Assembly (NCBI RefSeq): GCF_032854445.1
Contig: NC_088302.1
Span: 23,077,788 to 23,141,787 of the forward strand
Reading direction: 5' to 3'
Source of the DNA: Liolophura sinensis
Taxonomy: Eukaryota; Mollusca; Polyplacophora; Chitonida; Chitonidae
Length of the DNA: 64,000 nucleotides
The position numbers and the translations under genes are program-made. Position 1 is the stretch's first letter; each line of letters opens with the position of its first letter. The notes beneath the pieces are model-generated. The model was given only the letters and a program-made list of their open reading frames with translations. It was not told the DNA's origin and searched no databases. Of this stretch, positions 44,901 to 56,410 are shown piece by piece.

Positions 44901-47453
44901 CTTGGCTATACCAAACCCACCATGGTCACTGTTTGAGCCAGACATCATATGCTCAGCCTCAGCCCTTGCTGATTCCTCGTTAGTCCTTTTGCGTCTGCGA
45001 AGTCGCAGGATAACAATTGTCACAATTATGATTATGGCCAGTAAAATGGCTGTTAGCGCCAGCGATATGCCAATGATCATGCTGTCTATGGCCATGCCGT
45101 TCCCTCGGGATGGAGAAAACGAGTGTGTTACATTCCCAAAGTGAATGTTGAGGATAAGTTTAGCTGACTTTCTCCGGGGCGGATTACCTCCATCAGAGGC
45201 TGATATAAACAGGAAGTGCTGACCCACATCCTGCGCTGTAAATTCCTTTACCAGGAAAATCTCCCCACTTTTCTTGTCAATTTGAAATTGATTTTTGTGG
45301 TTTCCGCTGACGATGCGGTAGACTATCGTAGCATTCTCGCCTCTGTCGCTGTCCCTTGCTTTAACGATGGCCAACAAGGTACCAATGTAAGCCGTGTGGT
45401 ACACCTCAACTGTGTTGTTGTTGTCATTAGGGTAGATAAACACAGGGTCATTATCGTTTCTGTCAAGTACCACTACAGATATGCTAGCTACACTGCTCAG
45501 CTGTTTTAAATCCCCCTGGTCTTTGGCTATTACTGTCAGAGAGTATTTTTCTTGTGCTTCTCTATCCAGGACCTTAGATGTTCTCACTGTGCCATCAACA
45601 GGGTTCACGTAAAATGGTAAATCCTGGGCAGGGTTCTTCATTAAGGAGTATACCACCTCACCATTTTTACCTCCATCTCGGTCCGTTGCTGTGAGTTGGC
45701 CGACAATAGTTCCTGAAGGGTCGTCTTCCACAACGCGAAAATTGTCAAAATTTTGCTCGAACACTGGCTTGTTGTCATTAACATCTTCAATTGTGATAGT
45801 AACAATGGCTGTGGACGACAGTTTGGGTTTACCATTATCATTAGCCACAACGATCAGTTCTATTTGCGAATGCTCCTCTCTGTCCAGTGCGCTGATTGTG
45901 TTGATGATACCATTCTGATCAATGCTGAAGAGATTTTGGTGAGATTCCAAGCTATAGGTCACATTGCGGTTTTCCCCTGCATCTCTGTCCGTGGTAAACA
46001 CCTGTATAATGAACTGGTTTGTATTGTTTGTTTCCTTAAGGGTCCTTTTGTAATTTGGAGGCTGGAAATGTGGAGGGTTATCGTTCACATCTGTCACCTC
46101 CACATGAAAACCACCTGATCCTTGCCGAGGTGGATTCCCCCCATCTTTACAGGTTATGTGCACCTCATAAGCGTGTGAAGTCTCTCTATCCAGTGTCCTA
46201 TTAAGAAGAACTGAAAATTCATTTCCATAGAGTCTCTTAAGTATGAAGCCTGCTGGAGAAATTTTACATTCCACCTTGCCGTTTTTGCCAAAGTCTTTAT
46301 CAACCACAGATAAATGACAAATGAAGCTCCCTGGGCCTGCTTTTTCGGAGAGCATGGCAAAGTCCCCTCCCGACAAAAGGTTAAAGTGCATGGACGGTGT
46401 ATTATCATTGACGTCTTCTACACTGATCACCACCATTGCTTCTGCTGTTTTTGGCTGGCTGCCGTGATCTGTTGCCTTGACAACAAAATCATATTTTGTT
46501 TTCGTTTCGTAATCTAACTTCCTCTCCAGTTTTATCTTTCCATTCGCTTCATTTATTGAAAACATTTTGCGAGTTTCAGCAGAAGTTTGTGGCCCAAAGT
46601 GATAACTGACCCGTCCATTCGGACCACGGTCAAAATCTCTGGCCTCCACTCTTAGCAAAGTTCTCCCAACCTTTGTGTTTTCTCTGTACGAGGCCTCGTA
46701 ACGTGGCTGCGTGAAGTGTGGAGCATGGTCGTTCACGTCTGTGACAGAAATATTCAGTTCCACAGTGCCAGTTTTGGGAGACTCTCCACCATCTAGAGCC
46801 ATGACTTTAACCTGGTACACTTCAGATCTTTCTCTGTCCACTGTACCATTCAACACGAGGAAGGCTTCCACGTGTCCGCTCTCACTTCGTGTAACCTCTA
46901 ATCCAAAAAGGTGGCTTGGTGTTAACAGTTTGTAAGACTGGATTGTGTTGTTTCCAATGTCTCGGTCAGTAGCGGTGGGAATTATGTAACGGGAACCTAA
47001 CTTGGCAGATTCCGGAATTGGCACTTGAAGAGTAGATTTTGAGAACTCTGGAGCATTGTCATTTATATCAAGAACATTGATCTGAATAGGCACAACCTGG
47101 TAGAAATCTGACATGTCTGATAAAATTCCTACAACTATGTCCAGCTCACAGGTGGGAGAACTGCCACACAGCGCCTCTCGATCAAGATGAGCTTTGGTGC
47201 GTATATCGCCATTGCGCTCTCCAATGGAGAAAAGTTTTGTATGAGGATAACCACGAACGAGGAGACTGAACTTCAGCTGGGCCAATCTTTCCGATGGCAA
47301 GGTGGACTTGAGTCCACTGTCTTTAGCGACGTTGCCGATCTTGGTCCCGATCGGCATTTCCTCTTTCGTGTGGTAGACCAGACTGGACACCAGTGGGAGC
47401 AACAAGTAAAACACCACCTCCACATGAATCACTTTAGCAAACTCCATTGTCAT
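41441..47453 (-). CDS. Protocadherin, seven cadherin repeats (4 coding exons)
   Basis: Single-pass adhesion receptor of the non-clustered protocadherin type, expected to act in calcium-dependent cell recognition at the plasma membrane. I join four exons on the minus strand: 47453-44733, 44106-43942, 42589-42457 and 41991-41441 (1189 residues). The order is a signal peptide (about 1-24), cadherin repeats ending at DINDNAPEF (131), DVNDHAPHF (241), DVNDNTPS (349), DVNDNPPHF (457), DVNDNKPVF (559) and DRNDNDPVF (667), then a seventh repeat to about 773, a membrane helix at about 788-817 followed by RRRKR, and a 370-residue tail. Repeat 1 has the protocadherin C-x5-C loop (CGSSPTC, 96-102). Repeat 7 lacks the usual DRE motif. 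The two possible starts (codons 1 and 3) both have A at -3; codon 3 also has G at +4. I cannot name the orthologue, so no symbol is given. Confidence 0.93.
41992..42456 (-). other. Protocadherin intron 3
   Basis: 465-bp phase-1 intron, GT...AG. Its first part is open in the exon 3 frame until a stop near 42377, which is why an alternative donor at 42399 is possible. Confidence 0.8.
42457..42589 (-). CDS. Protocadherin exon 3 (cytoplasmic)
   Basis: A 133-bp exon. The acceptor TTTTTGCCTCTGCAG|GTGCCA is strong; the donor ATCAAAG|GTGCGA is weaker and leaves phase 1. It encodes VPYIPDVLQKLDAHSDISG, then ETTASDSGRGGSEEEAKNS. The acidic/serine DSGRGGSEE stretch looks like a conserved protocadherin tail motif. 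An alternative donor at 42400|42399 (AGAA|GTATAA) also keeps phase 1 and would add 19 residues. Confidence 0.88.
42590..43941 (-). other. Protocadherin intron 2
   Basis: 1352-bp phase-0 intron. It contains a TG/TA microsatellite (42631-42686) about 45 nt before the exon 3 acceptor. The rest is AT-rich and shows no SINE. Confidence 0.8.
42631..42686. repeat. (CA)n(TA)n microsatellite in intron 2
   Basis: On the sense (minus) strand this reads TA repeats then TG repeats, placed a few tens of bases upstream of an exon acceptor. Confidence 0.92.
43942..44106 (-). CDS. Protocadherin exon 2 (cytoplasmic)
   Basis: A 165-bp exon, 55 codons, phase 0 at both ends. Acceptor TTGCAG|TACCCTCAG and donor TCAGAT|GTAAGT. 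It encodes a tail segment starting YPQDCGAVNIAD and ending ERDPTKRLSD, rich in S, T and charged residues. Its length being a multiple of three means it could be skipped without a frameshift. Confidence 0.88.
44107..44732 (-). other. Protocadherin intron 1
   Basis: 626-bp phase-0 intron with GTAAGT donor and GCAG acceptor. The first 168 bases are open in the exon 1 frame and encode the alternative 56-residue end described for exon 1. Confidence 0.82.
44733..47453 (-). CDS. Protocadherin exon 1: ectodomain, TM and start of tail
   Basis: One 907-codon exon encodes the signal peptide, all seven cadherin repeats, the membrane helix and the first 90 tail residues. This is the usual protocadherin layout. 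It ends after ...HHNNMT at a strong donor ACA|GTAAGT (intron starts 44732), phase 0. If the donor is not used, the frame continues 56 codons to a stop at 44562, giving a 963-residue form with a different proline- and serine-containing end. Frames on the opposite strand here are shadows. Confidence 0.95.
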
Positions 47454-47511
47454 TATTCCTGCCTTTCCTTTGGTGATTTTACGTCAGATTGTTGGTTGAG
47501 ATGTCATCTGT
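47454..47511 (-). other. Protocadherin 5'UTR with candidate splice acceptor
   Basis: Upstream of the start codon, a pyrimidine-rich tract CTGTCTCTGTGTTCCAG ends at 47512, a good acceptor. This suggests that the 5'UTR continues in a distal exon. Inside this 58-bp leader, an upstream ATG at 47507 opens a 7-codon uORF that ends TGA at 47484. I could not identify the upstream exon or promoter. Confidence 0.5.
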
Positions 47512-49995
47512 CTGGAACACAGAGACAGTATGCTTTTAATACTCTTAAGTAAGATAAATGTGTGAAACAAGCGAGGAAATAGTTCCAGCCCTAATTATTA
47601 TATTGGCATTATCAGGATTATCAAAGTAGATCGTTCAGGAAATGCCTTCCGTACAATCCTTTAGGCCCTTGGTTACATTACCTACAGAAATTATGGATTT
47701 CTTGTCACCAGTTATTTGAACTGTTATTAAGGCCATATCAAAAGAAAAGCCGATTGGTTTGTTGCCATCTAATTCTGATATATATGGCTGGTGCGGTAAG
47801 GCCGGAGCTTAGGGAGGGGGCCTCGGGGCAACTGCCATGTGATTAGATACAGTATAATTTCTGTCTAAAGCCAGTATCTAGCGGAATGAGCCCATGCACG
47901 CACCAACCTCTCTACTTAAGAGGATGTCAGGGGGATAATTGCTTGTGACATGGATAATATAACGGGGAGTCATTCTGAAGCTGAGGTGGGTGTTACAGTA
48001 CGTGGGCACATCCATCCGCATTGCTACACACACACACACACACATGCATACAGCGTGTCTTGTGGACCTTGGCGGCACTGGCACTGTTCACCATGCAGTC
48101 AAGACAATGGTAAAGTCCTTGATCATACATGTAGACATATATGCACCTTGTAACAGGCATCGTCTTACACAAGTTCAACCAGCTATAGTCCTGTTTTCAA
48201 TCAATTATAATTACTTAATTATGGCTATGTAGATGTGGACAGTGTCAATCCACCATGAATACAATGTCATTTATAAGTTTGTCACTATATATACATGGCT
48301 GAAATTTTGCCGGTAAAGTATAAGCAACCATCAGATGCTTGTTATTTATTTCCTAATGTGATGTAAAAGTTTCTCAGCTTTCTTCTTGGGACGTAAAAAT
48401 TTTAGACTTCCCTGCGGTCAGAACGCAAGTTAAGTAGCATCAACTGTGGTGATGTGAATGGTGATAGGTTTTAAAACAACTTTGTTAAGGGGAAAGCCCA
48501 CATTGTAGGCGCTAAGCTGGCCCCACCTTCCTAGATGGTTCATTGATGACATCATTTCCTATCATTGACGAAACTTATACATAAAGGTGTTATTAAGAAA
48601 TATGAAATATGTGTATATGAAAATTTTGTTTTCATGTTTTTAACAAATTTTAATTTTTTTATGGGCCTATAGGTGAGAATTGCCCAAGGCCCATTATTAT
48701 ATATTATGAAAAATTGTGAAGAAATTGCCAGAAGTAGTTTCACCCAAGCATGACATGTCAGTGCGCTTCAAACAAAATAGACCATGTGTTATGGTCAAGT
48801 ATTAACTTCCGTTTGAGATGTTTTCTTCTGACAGTGTTGACGATGTTGACAATTCTGTACTTTAAGTTCAATACACTTTAAATGAGTTACCGTTCTAACA
48901 GATGACGATTTGCTTTAGAAACCGAGAAAAATTGTACTATCTACCTTCCTTGTCTTAATATTAGAACAATGAATTTAACCTTTGGTAAATATTTTTTCTT
49001 GGTTTCTGTTCGGGATGTTCTGGGAGTTGTCCCATTTCATGAAAGTGTTGCAAACGGAGAACTAGAGGTAGAGTGAGCTGTTGCTAAGGAAAGAAAAATT
49101 GTGGATGAAACCTAAAGCTAATTAATTGATTACTAATTTTACCTTATTAGTCATAGAGCCTCTTTAAGTATTTAACATATTTATTGAAACCTATGCTATA
49201 ATGTTTTAGCATTAAGTCTTCTGCTGAGCTCTTGTTGATTTATTTTTCTTTTTTTTTTCTTTAATGTTCTTGCTGACATGATTTTTTTTCTTACAGTTAG
49301 AGGTTAAAAGATGAGCAATAGACACATTTTCACAGCCCTTAGGCTCAAAACCATATTCTTTGTTTTATAGTACCTTTTCATCTATCCTATAAGCCATAAT
49401 CATTCATTTTGTCATACTCGATATAAGCCGATATTAAAATATTGTTGTTAAGTGCGAAAGCCTTTGGCGCATCAAGACGTGTGTTTTGATTTACTGCTAG
49501 TATCAATCATCGTCTGTTAGAAACATTAGTTTTGTTGAAATCAGAATTGTAGTTATGTGACAGTGCACCTTGACATTTATGAGATTGCATAATAATAGCA
49601 GATGTCCTGAAAAAAAGATGCCTTCAGTTTTTCTCCTTTAATCCATCTGCAGTCGTTCTCTGGAACACTTACTCTAGTGAACCAATCTAATCAATTTTAT
49701 TTTTATTGCCTCATCGCCATGAGAGCCTCACAAACATTCTATTTTGCAGGGTGTTGATACTACTCATGTAGCTTTATGTACCCATTTTTAGAATTAATTT
49801 TAATATTTTTTTAATATTACGTATGTATCTTCTTTTTACTTTAAACAATGTCCAAGGATTTCCTTGCGATATATTCTTAATCAGTCAGACCTCGATTCAT
49901 GTGCAATTGTTTTGTAAGAATCTTTCATCTGCGGCAAAAATATTGCCTTAATAGCTGAATGAACCCCGAAAGTAACCAATATTTTTATCTACATA
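47512..49995. other. Upstream of protocadherin; no gene recognised
   Basis: Contains an (AC)n tract at 48025-48044 and no SINE. No supported coding exon. It may be first intron or promoter region of the protocadherin. Confidence 0.5.
48025..48044. repeat. (AC)n microsatellite
   Basis: Ten AC units. Confidence 0.9.
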
Positions 49996-49997
49996 TA

Positions 49998-50189
49998 CAG
50001 GGAGTCCCTGAAATCGCGCACCATCCAGGTAAAAGGTTGAATTCTTGAGGCACAGAGCAGTGTGTTGCCCCATCTCTTCGAAACATAAAAACCAATTCAA
50101 CTCTTTCTTGTACTGTTAGTTTATTAACTAACTCCGAAAGAAAGAAAAAAATTAAAATCACGATGGTGCAGGACTTCTGGGACACACTG
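49998..50189 (-). mobile_element. 192-bp mariner-type element, internally deleted (MITE-like)
   Basis: Terminal inverted repeats of about 31 bp match at 25 positions when the bordering TA is included: left TACAGGGAGTCCCTGAAATC, right (reverse complement) TACAGTGTGTCCCAGAAGTC. They are bordered by TA on both sides (49996-49997 and 50190-50191), as expected for Tc1/mariner/IS630-type insertion. The middle keeps a piece of a DNA-binding domain on the minus strand (see 50036-50119) that runs straight into the opposite TIR, so most of the transposase has been deleted. Confidence 0.82.
50036..50119 (-). pseudogene. Transposase N-terminal HTH fragment
   Basis: The minus-strand frame reads LTVQERVELVFMFRRDGA then THCSVPQEFN, typical of the N-terminal helix-turn-helix found at the start of many mariner-like or related transposases (the ...ERVE.V..Y...G....V...F pattern). 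The expected start Met is replaced (VNKLTV), and the reading frame enters the TIR 10 codons later. It cannot make an active enzyme. Confidence 0.65.
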
Positions 50190-50191
50190 TA

Positions 50192-52735
50192 TGTATGACA
50201 TCTTGGAAAAGTAATTTATTAATTAATTGTTTATCACACCTTTTAAGTTCTTTATATAAACAATAAATATTTGTTTTTATTCAGTGTCATTCACTGAACT
50301 AACATACTGCTTTGCACAACTGTATTGGTGAAAAATGAAAACCAATGATGTAGAAGCCGATCATTTTCAATAGTCCACATTTCCATTTTTCAATCTGTGC
50401 TCATATTTTTTTATCACCATTCCAGTCAAGATCCTATTAGCCATACAGTAAAGCTTATTTTCTTTTCATTACACTTACAAATATTAGTTTAGACTTGAGA
50501 AGCTTTCAAGGGAAATTCATGGGAGTATTAAGCCCTAAGAGGGAAAGCCAAAAAAAAACTTGTTGGAGTCAGTATTTGTTATACTCTTCTGTTAGTTGGG
50601 GAAACATTCTTGCATCTGAGAGTTTCGAGAGGTTTGAGATGCCAGAGTCTATCACAAGACGCCAAATACTGTTAAACTTGACTCCAAAGTGGCCAGTGCA
50701 GAGCCTTACCTTTCTTGCATCAGGCATCATTTCAAGCGAGTGCGGTAAACTTCTTTCTGTAATTGTTTTCCGTGTTCTGCCTGTCAAATCGGTATGAAGA
50801 GTATTAAGAAATTCCACGTTTACAGAATCTAATAAATCTGCTGTCAGAGGCCTAGGCCATATTTGAACTTACAATCAAATTACATTGGCTGCTCATTTGG
50901 GCCTGTCAGAGAAGCTACTGCGAGTGGCTGGGCTCAATTCGGCTATTGTTGTATCGTGAGTCAGGACGCCGGTTAGCTGTTATAAGAGGTGCTGCGTGCT
51001 CGGGAGCAGCGTGAATCAAGTCAGATGAATAATGTCTACCTTGATGGGTAAGACATTGGCCTGGCTTACCAGATATATGACAGATGAAAGTGATTTGCAA
51101 TGGAATCAATACAAGTCTTCAATGGGACTGGTATAAACCCTGGGAGGATAGAAATCGCATGAAGCCAGAAATGTGGTGCGATTTTCTGGGAGAGAAGACC
51201 TTCCACAGCCATGTGAACTGCAAGTTTAATCTGTTAATGGCAGTATTCAATTGGCTATATAACACTTTTTATTCTCTCTGTTTTTTTCCTCTCTTTTTTT
51301 TTTATTTGTACAGTACAAAGGACTAATTTCATCCGCATGTATTGTCACCTAATGACATCCATCAATGACATGTAGATTAGGTTTTCAAGGGGGGTTTGCC
51401 CACAATGTCCGAAGCCAGATAAAGACAGACACCCCCCTCCCCCCCCCCCATTGAACCTCTGTGGCTATTTCATCCTGTCTGCGATGTAGAGCCATTCTTT
51501 TTCCTATAAAAGCCAGGTGAAAGTGGTCCCAGCATAGTCGTTTGGAACATTGCATGAAAATTGTCTGCTTAAGCCATTGGCAGGCAAAGCTTTTCCTATT
51601 TCAGTCTACAAAAACCTAAGCCTTTGTCATATTCAACCTCAGCACGTTCTTTTCATGAAAATATTGCCAGAATGTCATCCAATAAACCAGAGTTGATGCG
51701 ATATTGCCACACTATTCATGGAAATATAAGCACCATTGGGGAAAGATTAGAGAAGATTTTCAATTGCCATGTTATATACGTCTCAATTTACAGATGAAAT
51801 AGTTTTCACGTCGGCACTAAATTGATTTCTGAATCGACTGAAAATTGGATATTGAAATGGGTTGCTCATGTACTAAAAATCGTTATTGGCTATCATTCAA
51901 CTGAAGTATTTGAATTATACAAGTACAGGCCCTGAGCTGATACACAAAATCTTACGTACACAGTTCCAGGTAACTCTCGTTTCTATGACTACTAATCAGG
52001 TGTGCTTGTATAAGCAATTAAAAACATGTAGAGGTATGTCTTATTGTTTTACGGGAGAAATTGGGCTGACTATTTTGACCAGCCTGGATGTGAACAGCTG
52101 AATCAGCTCTCAAGCTCTGAGCCTATAACTTAAACAAAAGGTTATAAATCTATGAATCAGCTAACACCATTAAACAACTGGAGCCCATTAAAGCCTTTCA
52201 TTGATGCCCATTAATAATTTAATCAGGTGTCCATGATGCATATAAATGGCAGGAAGACGTAACCCTTAAACAAGTGGAAATGTTATGGGTTTTTCTTTTT
52301 TTTTTTAATGTGAAAAAGAGTTGTTTTGTTTAAATCACTTTGTCCGGTCATTTGCATTGTGATATTTGTAAATTACTGAGTAACAAGCTTGTCTAGACAG
52401 GAAGTATTTTTTTTCTTGAACAAGCGTCCTAATTCAGCCCATATAAAATCAGTGCTTTCTGTTCTGTTGTCTTTGTGCAGGTAAAAAGATTGTAAAACTG
52501 GGATCATGTATACACGTGATAAATAATTGAATAATTACTATTAAAAGCAAGGTGGAAGTCCAACACTATTTTGAAGATGGGCTTCAGAAAAAGACAAAAA
52601 TCTACCATGCTTGAACTTAAACATTTTCGTACAAGGAACAGTGGTAATGTATTCCAAGGTTTGGAAAGTTGTAGGGGTGTGTTAATTATTGAAGATAAGA
52701 CAGAACCCTCTAAGTTTGCAGGTAAATCAAATATT
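50192..52735. other. Intergenic or first-intron sequence, no gene recognised
   Basis: C-rich tract at 51431-51449. An ATTA-rich stretch at 52160-52240 has several homeodomain-type cores. The ORF pair at 50495-50817 (both strands) has no recognised domain. No SINE. Confidence 0.5.
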
Positions 52736-52739
52736 TGAG

Positions 52740-52910
52740 GCCTACATACTTAAAACATGATAAAAGTTGAAAGAAAGAGCTACTATTTCACCTAAAAAGT
52801 TTGGTATGTAAAAATGCACTTTGAGAAGCACATAAAGGATAGTTTTGATGCCAACACATAAGTTTTTCTGATAACATATTAATCAAAGTAATTTGTTGAT
52901 GAAGTAAAAA
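52740..52910 (+). repeat. Possible diverged third copy of repeat X
   Basis: TATTTCACCTAAAAAGTTTG followed by GTATGTAAAAATGCACTTTG and AGAAGCACA parallels the repeat X segment TATTTCACACATTTTGGTGT then GTAAAAAATGTACTTTC then AGAAGCTTGCACA. Similarity is clear over about 50 bp and fades outside. No SINE lies next to it. Confidence 0.4.
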
Positions 52911-55844
52911 ACGATAAGTTGGCCCTTTACAATGGAAGGGATTGGTCAGAATCATGCAAAACTTAATTGTGACTTAAGAATACTAAAGTTTATGTGAAGC
53001 AAAGTACATGTATGTGGAAGGTAAAAGAATTTAGAAAAAAATATTTTCCTGAAATAATCAAGCAGGCCGTGCAACAAAAAAAAAATCATTGTCACTTTTT
53101 AAAGACGCTGTTTTGGTCAGACAGTAGACTAGATTTTCTTCTTGAATAGAAGACAAGCAAATCCCTTTTAGCACCCTTCTTTTAATGAAATGAAAGTACA
53201 TTAGAGATGTGACAGTGTACATCATATACTCTAACAATGTGTAAAATGACAAACACCTCCCCACATCTAATAAATCTCTGAGATTCCATGCTCTCGTGAC
53301 TTGCTTATGTGATATTTCATGCCACAAGTAAATAAGGGTAGATTTTTGGGGGAGATGGGCCGAGTTGTAATTGACAGTGTCGGAGACGGGTCTGAATTAT
53401 AGGCTGGCGACGAAGACGACGTTGTTATAGAGAAACCATGGAAATGTCCACTGTCTGCTCACATAATTTGACAGGGTACCCAGCCAATATTTTAAGAGGA
53501 ACAATGAAAATTCCTGCCAGGTTAAGTGATAATGAAATAAAACATGTAAATGCCTTTGCAGTGGCAATTGGGTTCTCACTTATTACTCCAGTCTAATCTG
53601 ACCAAACAGGATTGGGGGGAGTTAGTTTTAAGTGGATCACTCTAGCCGACTGTGGTAATTGAATTGACACTGTATTGTAGGCACCAGAGAGGTATAGGCT
53701 TGAACTCAGCCATTTACAGCCCCCCAACTGACAGTGGTCAATGCATGTAAATTGTGTACAAATAACAGCTTTTCAGTACGACGCGCATTTTCTCCTTTAA
53801 TTTCCTTTGTTCTGGCTGTGGCAACGTTGTCCAGTTCCTGGCTACCCAGCGCCCTGACCGCTTCGCTAACAGGCACCCAGTTGGCTGTCTGTGCGCTCTG
53901 TTGGCTTTCCTGGAACAGCTGATGTATTGAACCTTTGGACATTTAGTGCCAAACAGTTCAGTTTGGCGCCGTTTAGAGCCATACCTCATCTTTTCCTTCA
54001 GGAGATGGCGTCAAATATCTTATCCATAGAAATTAATTCATTACACTAACACTACATCGTATCTATCTTGACTCCTATCTTGGTCTAGGATGCTGATGCC
54101 TAAGTAAATCCCATACCATGTTGAATATCACTATTTTCCAGACGACGGTCTCAATGGAACTTTCTTTTTTTTTTATATCTTTTTCACTTTGAGAGAAATC
54201 TTTTCGTTTTACTCTCATTGGTAGCAATCTAAGAATTAATTGTTTCTCTCAGTTCACTGAATTTGGTCACCGTCTGAAGTTGGCATCGGATTGAAAAGGA
54301 CTTGGAATGGGCAATTTTGCAGCCGTCGGACGGTGCTGCGCAAGTAACCGCAGACCTGTCTATTGAAAAGGTCACTATCAGGTATATTGAAGGGAGAACG
54401 TCGCCAGATTTTGTAGAAAGCTGACAAGGCCTTGCGATTGAGTGCCACGTCTGGATTATGACTGGATACAAGAGCCACTTGTGTCGACTGCGCGGGCGAT
54501 CCAGACAAGATGGTCTCTATTGATACCTACTGGTCGTCAATGGCTCTATTAGCGGACATGTGCAACCCAGTGATGACTGACTCAGTGGAAACTTGGATGA
54601 CTTTAATTCGAAGAACAGTTGGTTCTGGCGCAAAAGGAGAAATGGGTCGAGCGAACAAAGAGATTGACCTTCGGGATTATGTCAGCGGGGAGATGTACGT
54701 CCAGTCGGCCCGGAATGGAAGGAAATAGGCTGTACACAGTGGGCAGGAAATCGGCTCATTGGAAACTCCATGGCCTAATGTATAATTTACTGTAAATTAG
54801 AGCAGAAGCATGTGGCACGCTAAGCTCTGCCGGTGACCACATACCAGCAGATTTTGTCCGCAGTCCGTCATTAGTCAATGTGCCCTCATTAGTCGAGTCG
54901 GAGTGTAGATCTTTTATTTAACATTGATTAAAAGAAAGATGGCTGGCAGTTCTGCAGATAATGCTTCCTGTAATATACGTCCTTTTGCCTCAATGTCTTA
55001 CTTACATGTGCAAAAACCTGTTTCTTTTTTTTTTTGGGGGGGGGGGGGGCTTTTTCTACTTTTTTTTTTTTTCTACAAATCCCTAACCCAAACAATTAAA
55101 ATATTAATGAGGAGGAAAATGAATCTTTCTAGAAGAGGTGATGAATCGTTCAATGGGTGAGGAAAGGAATCCGCAGTCACAGTTAGTTCTGCTCCTGGTG
55201 ACTCTTATGTTGGTTCATCAATAAATGATGTGCTTTCTTATGACAGTTAAACATGCAAATGCATTCTGGGAATTCACAAATAAACCTTAAGGTGTCCCTG
55301 GACGAATGTATTTATCGCAGGTTTCTAAGAAGGTCTTAAACGAGCGCGGGTCAGCATGGGGGCATGCTCAAGTCCTCTCCAGCTCACTAGACCTTACCGT
55401 ATGGCAAATCACTGACAGCTCCAAATGAAATAAAAACGCCATCTTAGGATGAAAAGCATGCAGATTAATCAAATGGTTGAATTCTTCCGTAACTGGAATT
55501 CACTCCCCTAATTTTTTTCTTGTTTTGCAAAGCACCATATTTTAGTTATACATCATCTCTCACTGCTTTAATTCAGGACAAAGCGTAGCCAAGCGACAAA
55601 TCAAATGAGTCTGTGGTTATTTGCCCAAGTCCACCGAATCAGGAACTTCTGTCGTTTGATGTCAGCTCTCCTAAGCTGTAGAATATGTTTTTCAACCTTG
55701 GAGATTTTCCTTAAGCAAATTGCCAATTATATTCGGTGTCATTTCAATTCTATGCTCTAGGCTTCTGACTGAAGGTGAACTGTTTCTGAAACTTGTTTGT
55801 GCAGTGTACAGTCCAAGTATTCCATGGTCATATCAAGGATGGCA
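52911..55844. other. Intergenic or first-intron sequence, no gene recognised
   Basis: Locally GC-balanced unique sequence at 53340-54900, including GCCAAACAGTTCAGTTTGGC (a 7-bp inverted repeat overlapping TTTGGCGC, an E2F-type site) near 53951. T11-G14 homopolymers at 55025-55049. No supported exon. Confidence 0.5.
55025..55073 (+). repeat. Homopolymer cluster T11-G14 ... T13
   Basis: Eleven T, then fourteen G, a short spacer, and about thirteen T. Such runs are prone to length error in assemblies. Confidence 0.85.
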
Positions 55845-56008
55845 TTGGGATCAGCATTGACATGGGGATCAGCATTGACATGGGGATCAGCATTGACATG
55901 GGGATCAGCATTGACATGGGGATCAGCATTGACATGGGGATCAGCATTGACATGGGGATCAGCATTGACATTGGGATCAGCATTGACATGGGGATCAGCA
56001 TTGACACT
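55845..56008. repeat. 18-bp minisatellite, 9 copies
   Basis: Nine nearly perfect tandem copies of ATGGGGATCAGCATTGAC; differences occur only in the first and eighth copies (TTGGGATC). Open in several frames on both strands because 18 is a multiple of three. Not called coding. Confidence 0.95.
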
Positions 56009-56223
56009 GAATATCCTTTAAAGGGAAACAAAGCATAAAAGTGGAGCAAGTATCACAAGAAAACTAGACCACTAGTCATCATAGTCTACATCACATCCAC
56101 TTTCCCCTTGCCATAAAACAAGGGTATTCAATTTGAGATTCACATTTTCATGCACTCACAACAATTCTTTTCTGTATTATTACCATGAAAGCCCATGAAT
56201 TTATTGAAAAAAATTTCTCTCTG

Positions 56224-56312
56224 CATGGTTTCTTCCCAACATTATACTGGGTGCTATGGTATAAGTGAAATACCCTTGAAAAAGATATAAAACACAAATC
56301 AAATAAATGAAT
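56224..56312 (+). mobile_element. SINE family 1, 3'-end remnant (old)
   Basis: CATGGTTTCTTCCCAACATT leads into GGTATAAGTGAAATACCCTT and ACACAAATCAAATAAATG. It matches the end of the family at low identity. It is the only SINE trace I see between 41 and 60.8 kb. Confidence 0.7.
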
Positions 56313-56410
56313 TAAGTTGAAAAAAATTCGAAAAAAATGAAGATGTAAAGATACAGTTTTTGATGGTCTTTTCTTTTACGCTGACTACAATTGTACATGA
56401 TCTTTTCCTT

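Noticed and set aside
44788-47552. Plus-strand ORFs opposite the protocadherin
   Set aside because: They are antisense shadows of the real exon, where cadherin motifs constrain the opposite strand.
50495-50817. Paired ORFs of 80-100 codons on both strands
   Set aside because: Neither strand shows a recognised domain, signal peptide or splice context; only length speaks for them.
54229-54728. Adjacent ORFs on both strands in a GC-balanced block
   Set aside because: No known motif; kept only as part of a possible regulatory block.
55793-56049. ORFs in three frames across GISIDM-type repeats
   Set aside because: An 18-bp tandem array without stops is open in several frames on both strands; homogeneous at the DNA level, so not evidence of protein coding.
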